Origin: JAOAGA01 sp964540515
GTDB lineage: Bacteria; CALINM01
Direction: 5' to 3'
Length of the DNA stretch: 64,000 nucleotides
Assembly (NCBI GenBank): GCA_964540515.1
Contig: CAZIMS010000004.1
Span: 107,121-171,120 of the forward strand
Numbering within the stretch: the first letter of the stretch is position 1; every line of letters starts with the position of its first letter. The notes beneath the pieces were generated by a model. It was not told the origin of the DNA, ran no database searches, and saw only the letters and a program-made list of their open reading frames with translations. Of the stretch, positions 44,720 through 53,848 are shown piece by piece. The position numbers and the translations under genes are program-made.

Positions 44720-45958
44720 ATGCCCTATGATAAATCTCTCGACGAGAAGGGGCCTGCCTTTCTTTTGCTTAAAGAAAAAAAATTCTTAGTTTTTTTTCTT
44801 ACGGTTTTTTTATCGAATGTGGGAAACTGGTTACAAAATCTTGCTTTAAGTTGGCTATCTCTCTCCTTAAAAAATACACCATCGAGTTTTGGTTTTATAA
44901 CCTTTTTAGGCTCCATACCAAACCTATTCTTCTCACTTTTGGGAGGCTATATTGCTGACAATCTTAATAAAAGGAAAACTCTAATTTTCTGTCAAGTAAT
45001 AGCCCTAATATCAGCATTAATAATTGGTCTCGGTGTAATCTTAGACTTTATCACTTATTATAAATTAGCCTTTCTCACCTTTATAACAGGGGTGACTACA
45101 GCTATATCCTACCCCGTATACTATGTCTTGATGACAGAGATTGTAGAGATAAAAAATCTTCCCCGTGCAATATCCATTCATTCTCTCCAGTTTAATCTAT
45201 CAAGAATGATTGGACCACTACTTTTTGGAATACTTGTTAACTACATAGGTATAGAAGGTTGCTTCTTAGTAAATGCTTTGAGCTTTTTCCCCTTCTTGAT
45301 AATACTTCTAAATAGAAAAGATAAAAAGATTACAAAAGAAAAGAAACAAGAAAAACTAAAGGAAAATATTTTTGCTGGTCTTAAATACGTAAAAAGGGAC
45401 AGAATTATATATCTTTCCATATTAATCATTTTTACATATAGTATTCTTATACTGCCCTATCTGGGAATTATTCCTTATCTTGTCAAAAATTATCTGGAAG
45501 ATAACCCAAAAGCCTTAAGCTATATAATGACATCAATAGGTATTGGATCTATAGCTGGAGCAGTGGTTATCTCTTTTCTTTCACGGGATATAAAAAAAGT
45601 TTTTAAAAGATTTGTTATAAGTGGATTTTTTTTCTCTATGGTACTTGCCCTTTTTTCTTTTTCAACAACAATAATTTTTTATATAACAACTACATTCTTT
45701 CTTGGAGTACTTATGGTCTTTTTTTATGCCTCTGCAAACTCTTTCTTACAGATGCGTTCAGAAGAAGAGTATAGAGGAAGAGTTATAGGTTTTTTTACTA
45801 CTGTTTATTTAGGTGTTTATCCTATTGGAACAATTTTAATTGGTCTTTTAGGAGAATTTTTTAATTTAAAGGTTATATTATTTATAAATGCTATATTATC
45901 TTTTCTCTTCCTCAGTTTTATTTCACTTACTGGAAAGTTTATCTGGAAGCTTGATTAA
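44720..45958 (+). CDS. MFS transporter (EntS-like MFS_3 group)
   Basis: The 412-residue protein has about 12 membrane helices and the MFS motif in the second loop (GGYIADNLNKRKTLIFCQV). The N-terminal pattern FLSNVGNWLQNLALSWL is typical of the MFS_3 (enterobactin exporter type) group. The substrate is unknown. Its last 20 bases overlap the 3' end of the histidine kinase gene on the other strand. Confidence 0.9.
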   Translation: MPYDKSLDEKGPAFLLLKEKKFLVFFLTVFLSNVGNWLQNLALSWLSLSLKNTPSSFGFITFLGSIPNLFFSLLGGYIADNLNKRKTLIFCQVIALISALIIGLGVILDFITYYKLAFLTFITGVTTAISYPVYYVLMTEIVEIKNLPRAISIHSLQFNLSRMIGPLLFGILVNYIGIEGCFLVNALSFFPFLIILLNRKDKKITKEKKQEKLKENIFAGLKYVKRDRIIYLSILIIFTYSILILPYLGIIPYLVKNYLEDNPKALSYIMTSIGIGSIAGAVVISFLSRDIKKVFKRFVISGFFFSMVLALFSFSTTIIFYITTTFFLGVLMVFFYASANSFLQMRSEEEYRGRVIGFFTTVYLGVYPIGTILIGLLGEFFNLKVILFINAILSFLFLSFISLTGKFIWKLD

Positions 45959-48900
45959 TCTTAATATTAAATATCTCGACAATTTTACTGTAAAGTTTTT
46001 CTGGTGTAACAGGCTTGGTTAACAAATGATTAATATCAATCAAAAAATCTCCCTTGATAAAATCGTAGGGATAGCCGCTTATAAAGATAAACTCGATCTT
46101 CTGATTAAACTCCCTTACCTTTTTATATAGCTCAATACCATTTAATTTAGGCATCACAATATCACTAATTACTAAATCAAAGCTCTTTCTTTTTATTATT
46201 TCTAAGGCAGATAATCCATCATTAGCCACCTCAGATGTTATCCCAAAGTTTTCTAAAAGCACTCTTAATACTTCTGCTACTGCTATATCATCTTCTACAA
46301 TGAGAGTAGAAAGATTTAGTTTTTCAAATTTAACAAAAGTCTCTTCTTTATCAATATTATCACCTTCTTCAAGATAGAGAGGAAAATAAACCTTAAAAAT
46401 CGTCCCCTTGCCTACCTCACTGTAAACATTTATAAAACCATCAAAGCTTTTCACAATGCCATATACAACCGATAACCCTAAGCCGGTGCCTTTTCCAGCC
46501 TCTTTGGTAGTAAAAAAGGGATCAAAAATCTTATCTATAATATCTGGGGGGATACCACAACCATTATCTGAAAAAGAGATTAAAACATACTTACCCTCTT
46601 TTCCGTAGCCATGCGTTTTTATGAATTCATTAGTAATTTCTACCAACTCTGTCTCAATCTTAAAGAAGCCATTGTAACCAACTATGGCATCACGAGCATT
46701 AACGGCTAGGTTTATCACAATCTGTTCAAATTGAATAGGGTCAATATAGATTTTTGAAGGCAAGGTTGATAAAATGAGTTTTATTGATATATTTTCTCCC
46801 ATAATCCTTTTTAGAACTTTCTCAATCTTAAGTAGTACCTCGTTAACATTTATAATTTCTGGACTTGTTGGTTGTTTTCTGCTAAAGGTTAAAAGACTTT
46901 TTACAAGATTAGCCGCTCTATCAGATAAACTTATTATTGTGCTAAGATAATTTTGTACATTCTTATCTGTTACAGCCATATTTGCCAAACTTGCCGACCC
47001 TATAATACCTGTCAGTATATTGTTAAAATCATGGGCAATCCCTGCTGCTAATCTACCTACTACCTCCATTTTCTGGGCGTGGAGATATTGTCGCTCTAGC
47101 ATCTTGAAATCTGTTATATCTGTAAGCATTAATATTACATACTCAACGATATTGTCTTTCTTTATTGCACTATATCTTACTGAATATGTTCTCTTCCCGC
47201 CATTTTTGTCACTAATATCACAAACAGTTGTTCTTTCTATGCCATCTTCAAAAACCAGCTTGGCAAGGCAATCTCTATCGAAACTTGGACAAGGCTCTTT
47301 TATATTATAAATAAGTTCATAACAATGCTTTTCTGTAATACTTTTTTCATCTTTTTGAGCAGTTTCAATAAAATTCTTATTTGCCAAGACTACTTTCATA
47401 TTCTTATCTATGACTAAAAGACCACCACCAATATGTTCGAATATGCTATTTAAAAAAAGTTGATTTTTTTCCTTTTCTTGTGTTACAAGGTAGGTATTTA
47501 TAGCAAAGCCCAAATCCCCTGCCATCTCCTCAAATAGAGCTATCTCTTTCTCAGAGAATTCTTTTTTATCCTTAATACCTATTATCAAGACACCATACAA
47601 ACTTTTTCCAGAGAAAATAGGTATATATGCGGTATGTAAATCAATACCCTTTTCATCTTCAGTTAAGAAACATCTCTCGCTAACTAAGGTATGTTTTGCC
47701 CTAAGCATATCAGAAAATAACTTTGATCTTATCTTTCCTTTATTCAAATCGGCGATGTTAATCTTATCTTCCATTCTTTTAGAAAGACAAAAAGACATCT
47801 CTTTAAAAGTTATGTCACCTTCTTGTTGATATTCGGCAACTAAGGTAAGATCAAACTTTCCAATCTCTACAATATCTTTTGCTACCTCCTGAATAAGTAA
47901 GTCAATATCTTTATATCTTACAATCTTTTGGTTAATCTCTGATAACAAGCGATAAAACCTTTGTAGCCTTTCATTTTCCCTTTCGTAATTTGCTATACTT
48001 AAAATGGTCTCGTTTAAACTCTTAAAAATTTCAACGAACTCAAAACAACATTTTTGGGGAAATGTTTTTATCTCACGCTTACCCTCTTTAAGATCATTAA
48101 AAGTGTTTAAAATTATCTCTGTATTTTTTGCAAACTTTCTTCCAACCAAGATACTTAGAAAAACTCCAAAGATAAAAAATATTGTAGAAATATATAGCTG
48201 ATTCCTAACTCTTTTATAACCTTCAGCATAGAGCTCTGTAGGAGGCATACTAACAAATACTTTCCACTTAATATCATCAATGGTATCAAACATATAAAAT
48301 CTATTTAGCCCATCAAATCCTACTAGCTCCTTAGAACCTTTATCACCACTAAAAAGAAGCTCTTGTAATGCCTTAGTCCTAACTGGTCCACCAACAAAAT
48401 CAGGAAAAAGAAGGTTATACATTACAATCCCTTTATTATTGACTATAGCTATATTTGTCTTTTCTGAGACGTTGTAGTTTTTTGTGATATGCTCGCTAAT
48501 CTTACTTAAGTTAATGGGTATACCTAAAACAGCAACCTGTCGTCCTTTATTAAAAACAGGATATGTTATCATAAAGGTTTTTTCTTTAAAAAGTTTTGAA
48601 ATATGCGGTGAGTTTATGTAAGGTTTACCTTTAATACCATTGTGAAACCATTCTCTATCTAAATAATTAAGTTTGCGTGCCTCCTGTGGTTTTACAGCAC
48701 TACCAATGTTATTGCCATTCATATCGGCAAGCACAATATTAAGACAATAACCGCAATTATTTTTTAACTCGGCAAAGAGATTGTCACAGTAGTTAGTATT
48801 TTTGTTTACAACCTCAGGATGATTTGATAAGGAAGCAAGAAGTAGATTGATCTTTTCAATCTCAGATTTTATATGTGCTTTAATACCGCTCAAAATATTT

Positions 48901-49049
48901 GAATGACTTTTTTCAAAACCAACTCTTATCTCCTTTAAAGATCTTTCATAAGTAAAATAAAGGCTTATTAAGATTGGAACATATATAACAAATAAAATAA
49001 AAATAAATAGATACCTGATTCTTATCTTCATATATGATTTTTTACGCAA
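45939..49049 (-). CDS. Hybrid sensor histidine kinase (Cache-GAF-PAS-HisKA-REC)
   Basis: The protein is 1036 residues from a TTG at 49049 (GGGA seven bases upstream) or 1030 from ATG 49031. It has a membrane helix, an extracellular Cache sensor (about 35-280), a second helix (about 283-303), a GAF domain (about 370-540), a PAS domain (about 545-655), and a HisKA domain with His673 in GIAHDFNNIL. The ATPase domain has DNGCGIPP and GTGLGLSVVYG. The C-terminal receiver domain has phosphorylated Asp963 (SDIVMPK). The ligand is unknown. No DNA-binding partner is adjacent. A tandem repeat motif lies upstream. Confidence 0.93.
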   Translation of the reverse strand: MRKKSYMKIRIRYLFIFILFVIYVPILISLYFTYERSLKEIRVGFEKSHSNILSGIKAHIKSEIEKINLLLASLSNHPEVVNKNTNYCDNLFAELKNNCGYCLNIVLADMNGNNIGSAVKPQEARKLNYLDREWFHNGIKGKPYINSPHISKLFKEKTFMITYPVFNKGRQVAVLGIPINLSKISEHITKNYNVSEKTNIAIVNNKGIVMYNLLFPDFVGGPVRTKALQELLFSGDKGSKELVGFDGLNRFYMFDTIDDIKWKVFVSMPPTELYAEGYKRVRNQLYISTIFFIFGVFLSILVGRKFAKNTEIILNTFNDLKEGKREIKTFPQKCCFEFVEIFKSLNETILSIANYERENERLQRFYRLLSEINQKIVRYKDIDLLIQEVAKDIVEIGKFDLTLVAEYQQEGDITFKEMSFCLSKRMEDKINIADLNKGKIRSKLFSDMLRAKHTLVSERCFLTEDEKGIDLHTAYIPIFSGKSLYGVLIIGIKDKKEFSEKEIALFEEMAGDLGFAINTYLVTQEKEKNQLFLNSIFEHIGGGLLVIDKNMKVVLANKNFIETAQKDEKSITEKHCYELIYNIKEPCPSFDRDCLAKLVFEDGIERTTVCDISDKNGGKRTYSVRYSAIKKDNIVEYVILMLTDITDFKMLERQYLHAQKMEVVGRLAAGIAHDFNNILTGIIGSASLANMAVTDKNVQNYLSTIISLSDRAANLVKSLLTFSRKQPTSPEIINVNEVLLKIEKVLKRIMGENISIKLILSTLPSKIYIDPIQFEQIVINLAVNARDAIVGYNGFFKIETELVEITNEFIKTHGYGKEGKYVLISFSDNGCGIPPDIIDKIFDPFFTTKEAGKGTGLGLSVVYGIVKSFDGFINVYSEVGKGTIFKVYFPLYLEEGDNIDKEETFVKFEKLNLSTLIVEDDIAVAEVLRVLLENFGITSEVANDGLSALEIIKRKSFDLVISDIVMPKLNGIELYKKVREFNQKIEFIFISGYPYDFIKGDFLIDINHLLTKPVTPEKLYSKIVEIFNIKINQASR

Positions 49050-49124
49050 AAACTATTCCCATCACTAAAATAGCTTAGAAGTTGTTGATTATATATCAAA
49101 CTAATAATTTTTTAGCAAGTACAA

Positions 49125-49142
49125 TGCGTCAAATAGCGTAAC
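49125..49142 (-). repeat. Tandem ACGC repeat motif upstream of the histidine kinase
   Basis: On the minus strand this reads GTTACGCTATTTGACGCA, two TnACGC units 10 bases apart. It matches 15 of 18 positions of a motif at 61503-61520. A single unit, TTACGCAAAA, also occurs on the plus strand at 49042-49051. The element lies just upstream of a weak promoter (TTGCTA and TATAAT). It is a candidate regulator site. Confidence 0.4.
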
Positions 49143-49186
49143 TTTTAAGATTTAAGCAAAGAAAAATCCGCCAAAAAGCCGAGTTA

Positions 49187-49579
49187 TTATTCTGCTTTTT
49201 TATCTCTATAATCTTTAATAGCGGCCTCTATTGCCTGCTGAGCAAGTACTGAGCAATGTACTTTTGCTGATGGTAAACCACCCAAAGCCTCCGCTACGGT
49301 TTCGTTGGTTACCTTCAAGGCTTCTTCTATAGTCTTTCCCTTAATCATCTCTGTTACCATACTACTTGAAGCAATAGCTGCGCCACACCCAAAAGTCATA
49401 AACCTCGCATCTTCTATAATACCTTCATCATTTATCTTTAGATATAATCTCATTACATCCCCGCAAGAAGGATTGCCAACCTCGCCAACACCATTAGCGT
49501 CGGGGATCTCTCCCATGTTTCTTGGATTTAGAAAATGCTCCATAACTTTTTGACTATATGGTCCCTGTGAGTCACTCAT
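49187..49579 (-). CDS. iscU: Iron-sulfur cluster scaffold IscU
   Basis: The 130-residue protein has all IscU ligands: Cys39 and Asp41 in NPSCGDVM, Cys65 in TFGCGAAIASSS, and His108-Cys109 in KVHCSVLA. It builds [2Fe-2S] and [4Fe-4S] clusters from iron and sulfide. The LPPVK chaperone motif of E. coli IscU is changed to LPSAK. It lies 15 bases after the unusual iscS. An AGGAGG site precedes the ATG. Confidence 0.95.
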   Translation of the reverse strand: MSDSQGPYSQKVMEHFLNPRNMGEIPDANGVGEVGNPSCGDVMRLYLKINDEGIIEDARFMTFGCGAAIASSSMVTEMIKGKTIEEALKVTNETVAEALGGLPSAKVHCSVLAQQAIEAAIKDYRDKKAE

Positions 49580-49594
49580 ATACTCCTCCTAATC

Positions 49595-50830
49595 TTATTT
49601 ATCTACCTTTGTCATCTTTGGGGTGTGTCCCTTTATCTTGTCTAAATAAAAAGGAGACATCTGCCAAAGTCTTTGTACAATGCCAGGCATTATTTTAAGA
49701 ATAAAATCTATATCTTCTTCTTTATTTTTCATACCTAAGGAAAAGGTTAAAGAGCCTGTGCAGATATCAGAAGGCACGCCTATAGCTTTTAAAACAGGTG
49801 ATGCTACAAGCTCATCTTCATCCTTTGCCCTTAAATTTGAGCTACAGGCAGAACCACTACTTGCCATTACTCCCATATAGTTTAACATAAGAAGCAGAGA
49901 CTCACCTTCCGCAAACTCTATCCAAAAACTAAAATTATTTGGAAGCCTTCTCTCTTTATCCCCTGTTAAGTGAACAAAATCTATTTTATCTAAAATACCA
50001 TTCATTAGTCTATCTCTTAACTTACAGAGATAATATTGTCTAAATGAAAGCTCTTCTTTTGCCAGCTCGCAGGCTTTAGCAAAACCTACAATAGCAGGAA
50101 TATTCTCAGTACCAGATCTAAGCCCACCTTCTTGAAAACCACCCTCAATTATTGGTTTTAAAATAGTCCCCTTTTTTACATACAAAACACCTACACCTTT
50201 AGGTCCATACATACTAATCGGTGATAGGGTAAGCAAATCTACCCCTAAATCTACTACATCAATATCTAAAAGCCCACCGCAGGCAGCGGCGTCGCAATGA
50301 AAAAGTATCTTTTCATCATACTCTTTAACTATCTTTACCAATCTCTTTATATCTTGTATTGTACCAATCTCATTATTAGCCAACTGAATGGTAACCAAAA
50401 AAGTATCTTTCCTTAGGGTTTTTCTAAAAATATCTTCATCTAATATACCATTATTATCAACAGGCACATAAGTTACATCAAAACTAAATATTTGTTCTAA
50501 AGTCCTAAGAGGAGAGGTAACGCTAAAATGCTCTATCTGACTTGTAATGATATGTTTTCTCTTGTTAATATTTTGAAAAGCAAGACCTTTAATGGCTAAA
50601 TTATTTGCCTCCGTTGCACAGGAGGTAAAAACTATCTCAAAGCTCTCTGCATTAAGAAAAGCAGCCACTGTTTTTCTAGCTTCATCAAGGGCTTTCAGTG
50701 CTTCATTACCTTTATTAATAATGTGAGAAGAAGGATTACCAAACTTCTCTATAAAAAAGGGTCGCATAGCCTCAAAAACTCTTTCATCCACAGGCGATGC
50801 ATTAGCAAAATCTACAAAGATCTCTTTCAT
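49595..50830 (-). CDS. iscS: IscS/NifS cysteine desulfurase homologue lacking the PLP lysine
   Basis: The start is ATG 50830, after GGGG at five bases. The 411-residue protein aligns end to end with IscS. It keeps His101, Asp180, Cys329 in SSGSACSS, and RSGTEN. The lysine that forms the Schiff base (Lys206 in E. coli, in SAHKIYGPKG) is Ser206 here (SPISMYGPKG). The neighbouring His and Gln183 contacts are Ile205 and Ala183. Classic PLP chemistry therefore looks impossible. It may still bind IscU and hold sulfur or a shared cluster on Cys329. Its partner gene iscU follows directly. Confidence 0.9.
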   Translation of the reverse strand: MKEIFVDFANASPVDERVFEAMRPFFIEKFGNPSSHIINKGNEALKALDEARKTVAAFLNAESFEIVFTSCATEANNLAIKGLAFQNINKRKHIITSQIEHFSVTSPLRTLEQIFSFDVTYVPVDNNGILDEDIFRKTLRKDTFLVTIQLANNEIGTIQDIKRLVKIVKEYDEKILFHCDAAACGGLLDIDVVDLGVDLLTLSPISMYGPKGVGVLYVKKGTILKPIIEGGFQEGGLRSGTENIPAIVGFAKACELAKEELSFRQYYLCKLRDRLMNGILDKIDFVHLTGDKERRLPNNFSFWIEFAEGESLLLMLNYMGVMASSGSACSSNLRAKDEDELVASPVLKAIGVPSDICTGSLTFSLGMKNKEEDIDFILKIMPGIVQRLWQMSPFYLDKIKGHTPKMTKVDK

Positions 50831-50853
50831 CAAACCCCCTTAAGTATATTATA

Positions 50854-51579
50854 TCATAGCCCTACAGCTTTTTTTAGTTCATGGATCTCTTTTTCTGTAA
50901 GATGTCTATAAGAACCAATGGGAAGTTTTCCTAATTTCAATGGGCCAATAGCAACCCTTTTAAGCTTCATAACAGGATGCCCTATCCTCATAAACATTCT
51001 TCTAATTTGTTGTCTTTTACCTTCCTTTAAAACAAGCTTAAACCAACTATTTTCTTTGGTTTTCTTAAAAAACACAATCTCACAGGGTAGTGTCTTACCA
51101 TCTTCAAGGTAGATACCCTTTCTTAACTTTTCAAGTTTCTCTTCCGATGGGTAGTCTTTGACCTTAACTTCATAAACTTTCTCAACCTTATATTTTGGAT
51201 GGGTTAGTCTTAAAGTGAGCTCCCCATCGTTAGTCAATATAATTAAGCCTTCCGAGTGATAGTCAAGTCTACCTATAGGCCAAAGCCTTTCTTTTATATC
51301 CTTCTTTATAATATCAAAGATAGTCATCCTCTCTTCAGGATCGCTTGTGGTACACATAACCTCTTTAGGCTTATTTAAGGCAATATAAATAGGCCTATCA
51401 ATCTTTCTGATGAGCTTATCATTTACTTTTATATGGTCATTAGTTGGATCTGCCTTAAAGCCTAACTCTCTAATAACTTTTCCGTTTACAGTAACCTTAC
51501 CCTCTTGAATCAACTTTTCTGCTTCCCTTCTTGAAGCAATTCCTGCATCAGCTATTATCTTCTGCAACCTTATCTTCAT
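50854..51579 (-). CDS. rluB: rRNA pseudouridine synthase, RluB/RsuA family
   Basis: The start is ATG 51579 with GGAG six bases upstream, chosen over a TTG at 51591. The 241-residue product has an N-terminal S4 RNA-binding domain (about 1-60) and the catalytic Asp in GRLDYHSEGL. It converts a uridine in ribosomal RNA to pseudouridine. It overlaps scpB by 32 bases; the scpA-scpB-rluB order is common. RluB rather than RsuA is likely from that context. Confidence 0.92.
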   Translation of the reverse strand: MKIRLQKIIADAGIASRREAEKLIQEGKVTVNGKVIRELGFKADPTNDHIKVNDKLIRKIDRPIYIALNKPKEVMCTTSDPEERMTIFDIIKKDIKERLWPIGRLDYHSEGLIILTNDGELTLRLTHPKYKVEKVYEVKVKDYPSEEKLEKLRKGIYLEDGKTLPCEIVFFKKTKENSWFKLVLKEGKRQQIRRMFMRIGHPVMKLKRVAIGPLKLGKLPIGSYRHLTEKEIHELKKAVGL

Positions 51580-52150
51580 AGTCATCTCCAATTAATTGCG
51601 GCTGAATAGCCCTCTCTTTTTCCATGTCTCTAATCTCTCTTAAATTTGGTAAATCAGAGAGATTTTTTAAGCCAAAGGCGATAAGAAATTCCTTAGTGGT
51701 ACCATAAACATGGGGTCTGCCAGGAACATCTTTTCTTCCGACAATCTTTATTAATCTTTTTTCAAGAAGCCCTCTAATTGCATTGCTTGAATCAACACCC
51801 CTTAGCTGTTCTATCTCACCCCTCGTAATAGGTTGCTTAAAGGCTATTATCGAAAGGGTCTCCATAAGAGATTTAGATAACTGTGCCTCTTTACCAAGAA
51901 CAAACTTTTTTAGTTGCCGTGAATATTCTAATTTTGTTCTGAAAAAAAAACCTTCCGCTACTTCAGAAATCTCAATTCCCCTTGCCTCGTTACCCCTATA
52001 ATACTCGATTAAATAATTTATAACCTCTGCAATAACCTCTTTATCAATCTCTATATACTTGGCGATCTTCTCAACCGTAAGAGGCTTATCTGAAGCAAAT
52101 ATGATAGCCTCTACAAGAGGAATAATATCTCGTCTATTCTCCATCTTCAT
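51548..52150 (-). CDS. scpB: Chromosome segregation/condensation protein ScpB
   Basis: The 200-residue protein has two winged-helix domains, with IIFASDKPLTVEKIAKYI near the start and LETLSIIAFKQPITRGEIEQ in the second; a short charged tail follows. It binds the SMC-kleisin complex with ScpA to compact the chromosome. It overlaps scpA by 17 bases. A start two codons later (ATG 52144) is possible. Confidence 0.93.
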   Translation of the reverse strand: MKMENRRDIIPLVEAIIFASDKPLTVEKIAKYIEIDKEVIAEVINYLIEYYRGNEARGIEISEVAEGFFFRTKLEYSRQLKKFVLGKEAQLSKSLMETLSIIAFKQPITRGEIEQLRGVDSSNAIRGLLEKRLIKIVGRKDVPGRPHVYGTTKEFLIAFGLKNLSDLPNLREIRDMEKERAIQPQLIGDDYEDKVAEDNS

Positions 52151-52868
52151 TTTCTTTAATCCTTAAAATTATCTCTATATCATTAAAATCTCTTATCTGC
52201 CTTAAAGAGACCATTCTTAACCTTGCAAGCTCAAGGATAGAAAGAAAAAAAACTATTAGCTCTATTCTTCTTCTAATTTTTTTACTATATTCAAAAAAGG
52301 TTACTCTTTTTTGGCTATTCAGAAAATCAATTATCTCATTCATCTTATCTACAACAGATAGATTTTCGAGTTCAACGGTAAGATATTTCTCATCAGGAAG
52401 TTTCTTTACCAGATCATAAAAGGCTTTTACAAGGATATAGGGGTCAAACTCTTCCTCATAGTAATCAAACTTAAACTCTGTATATCCTCTGGGAAAAAAA
52501 CTATCATAGAGCCTATCTTTTTTTTCAAGGACCTCTACCATCTCTTTTATTCTTTGATACTCAACAAGCTTTTCTATCAAGGGAGCTCTGGGGTCTTCTT
52601 CACTCTTAATGTCGCCTATCTCACTATCAATCTCAACCTTCTTAGGTAATAACATCTTTGATTTTATATAAATTAAAGTAGCTGCCATAAGAAGAAACTC
52701 ACTGGCGATATATATATTAAGCTCTTTCATCTTCTCTAAATAATCAAGGTATTGTTGAGTAATCTTTACTATAGGAATATCGTAGATATCAACCTTCTCT
52801 TTTTTTATAAGATGAAGCAACAAATCGAGAGGCCCTTCAAAGGTCTCTAACTTAACATTTATGCTCAT
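52134..52868 (-). CDS. scpA: Chromosome segregation/condensation kleisin ScpA
   Basis: The 244-residue protein begins MSINVKLETFEGPLDLLLHL, the ScpA signature, and has LIYIKSKMLLP after it. The C-terminal winged helix binds the SMC head. It overlaps trpS by 4 bases and scpB by 17 bases. Confidence 0.95.
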   Translation of the reverse strand: MSINVKLETFEGPLDLLLHLIKKEKVDIYDIPIVKITQQYLDYLEKMKELNIYIASEFLLMAATLIYIKSKMLLPKKVEIDSEIGDIKSEEDPRAPLIEKLVEYQRIKEMVEVLEKKDRLYDSFFPRGYTEFKFDYYEEEFDPYILVKAFYDLVKKLPDEKYLTVELENLSVVDKMNEIIDFLNSQKRVTFFEYSKKIRRRIELIVFFLSILELARLRMVSLRQIRDFNDIEIILRIKENEDGE

Positions 52869-53848
52869 AAACCAACGGCATTCCTTACCTCTTCCATAAC
52901 CTTTTCTGCAAAGTCCTTAGCCCTTTTGTTTCCCTGCGAGATTATCTCTCTTACTTTATCTAAATTATTAATATAAAAAATTCTCTTCTCCCAATATAGA
53001 TCAATCTCAGGCTTCATCTTGCTCAAAAGTATCTTTTTACAATCCCTACAACCAAAGAGAGCATTTTTACAATTATGGATAATCTCTTTTTTTTCTTCTT
53101 CGGAGGTATAAATTTTATGAAAGAGAAATAAAGGACATACTTCAGGGTCACCCTTATCTGTCTTTCTAACTCTCTGTGGGTCTGTCATCATCGTTAAAAT
53201 CTTATTTTCTATAACATCAGGAGTATCAGATAGGTAAATTGAGTTATTATAACTTTTACTCATCTTCCTTCCATCGGTGCCCAAAAGCTTAGGTGTATCA
53301 GTAAGCAATGGTTCCGGTACAGGAAAAAGCTCTGTATTAAAAATATAATTAAACCTCCTTGCTATCTCACGAGTAAGCTCCACATGGGGTACCTGATCAA
53401 TACCTACAGGCACAAAATGAGCCTTATAAATCAAGATATCGGCTGCCTGCAATACTGGATATCCTAAAAATCCAAAGGTACTTAAATCTTTATTCTTTAT
53501 CTCCTGTAGCTGTTCTTTATAGGTAGGATTTCTCTCAAGCCATGATAAGGGCGTAATCATTGAGAAAATAATATTAAGCTCAGCATGTTCAATCACCTTT
53601 GATTGCACAAAAACAGTAGCCTTACCAGGATCAATACCAACAGACAACCAATCTATAAAATTATCGATAATGTAATCTCTTAGATTTTTAGTATTCTCAT
53701 ACTCACTTGTAAGGGCATGCCAGTCGGCTGAAAAGAAAAAACATTCATAATCCCTTTGTAGTTCTATCCAGTTTTTAAGAACACCATGGAGATGACCAAA
53801 ATGAAGTTTACCTGTTGGTCTCATCCCGCTTAGTACCCTCTTTTTCAT
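52865..53848 (-). CDS. trpS: Tryptophanyl-tRNA synthetase
   Basis: The start is ATG 53848, nine bases after GGGAGG; a TTG at 53857 abuts that site and is not likely used. The 327-residue enzyme has the HIGH-type motif HFGH (16-19) and the KMSKS motif GRKMSKSYN. It charges tRNA-Trp. It overlaps the M50 protease gene by 4 bases. Confidence 0.96.
   Translation of the reverse strand: MKKRVLSGMRPTGKLHFGHLHGVLKNWIELQRDYECFFFSADWHALTSEYENTKNLRDYIIDNFIDWLSVGIDPGKATVFVQSKVIEHAELNIIFSMITPLSWLERNPTYKEQLQEIKNKDLSTFGFLGYPVLQAADILIYKAHFVPVGIDQVPHVELTREIARRFNYIFNTELFPVPEPLLTDTPKLLGTDGRKMSKSYNNSIYLSDTPDVIENKILTMMTDPQRVRKTDKGDPEVCPLFLFHKIYTSEEEKKEIIHNCKNALFGCRDCKKILLSKMKPEIDLYWEKRIFYINNLDKVREIISQGNKRAKDFAEKVMEEVRNAVGL

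Noticed and set aside
49050..49186. Terminator after iscU
   Set aside because: GC-rich text near 49168-49182 does not form a true hairpin with a T run.
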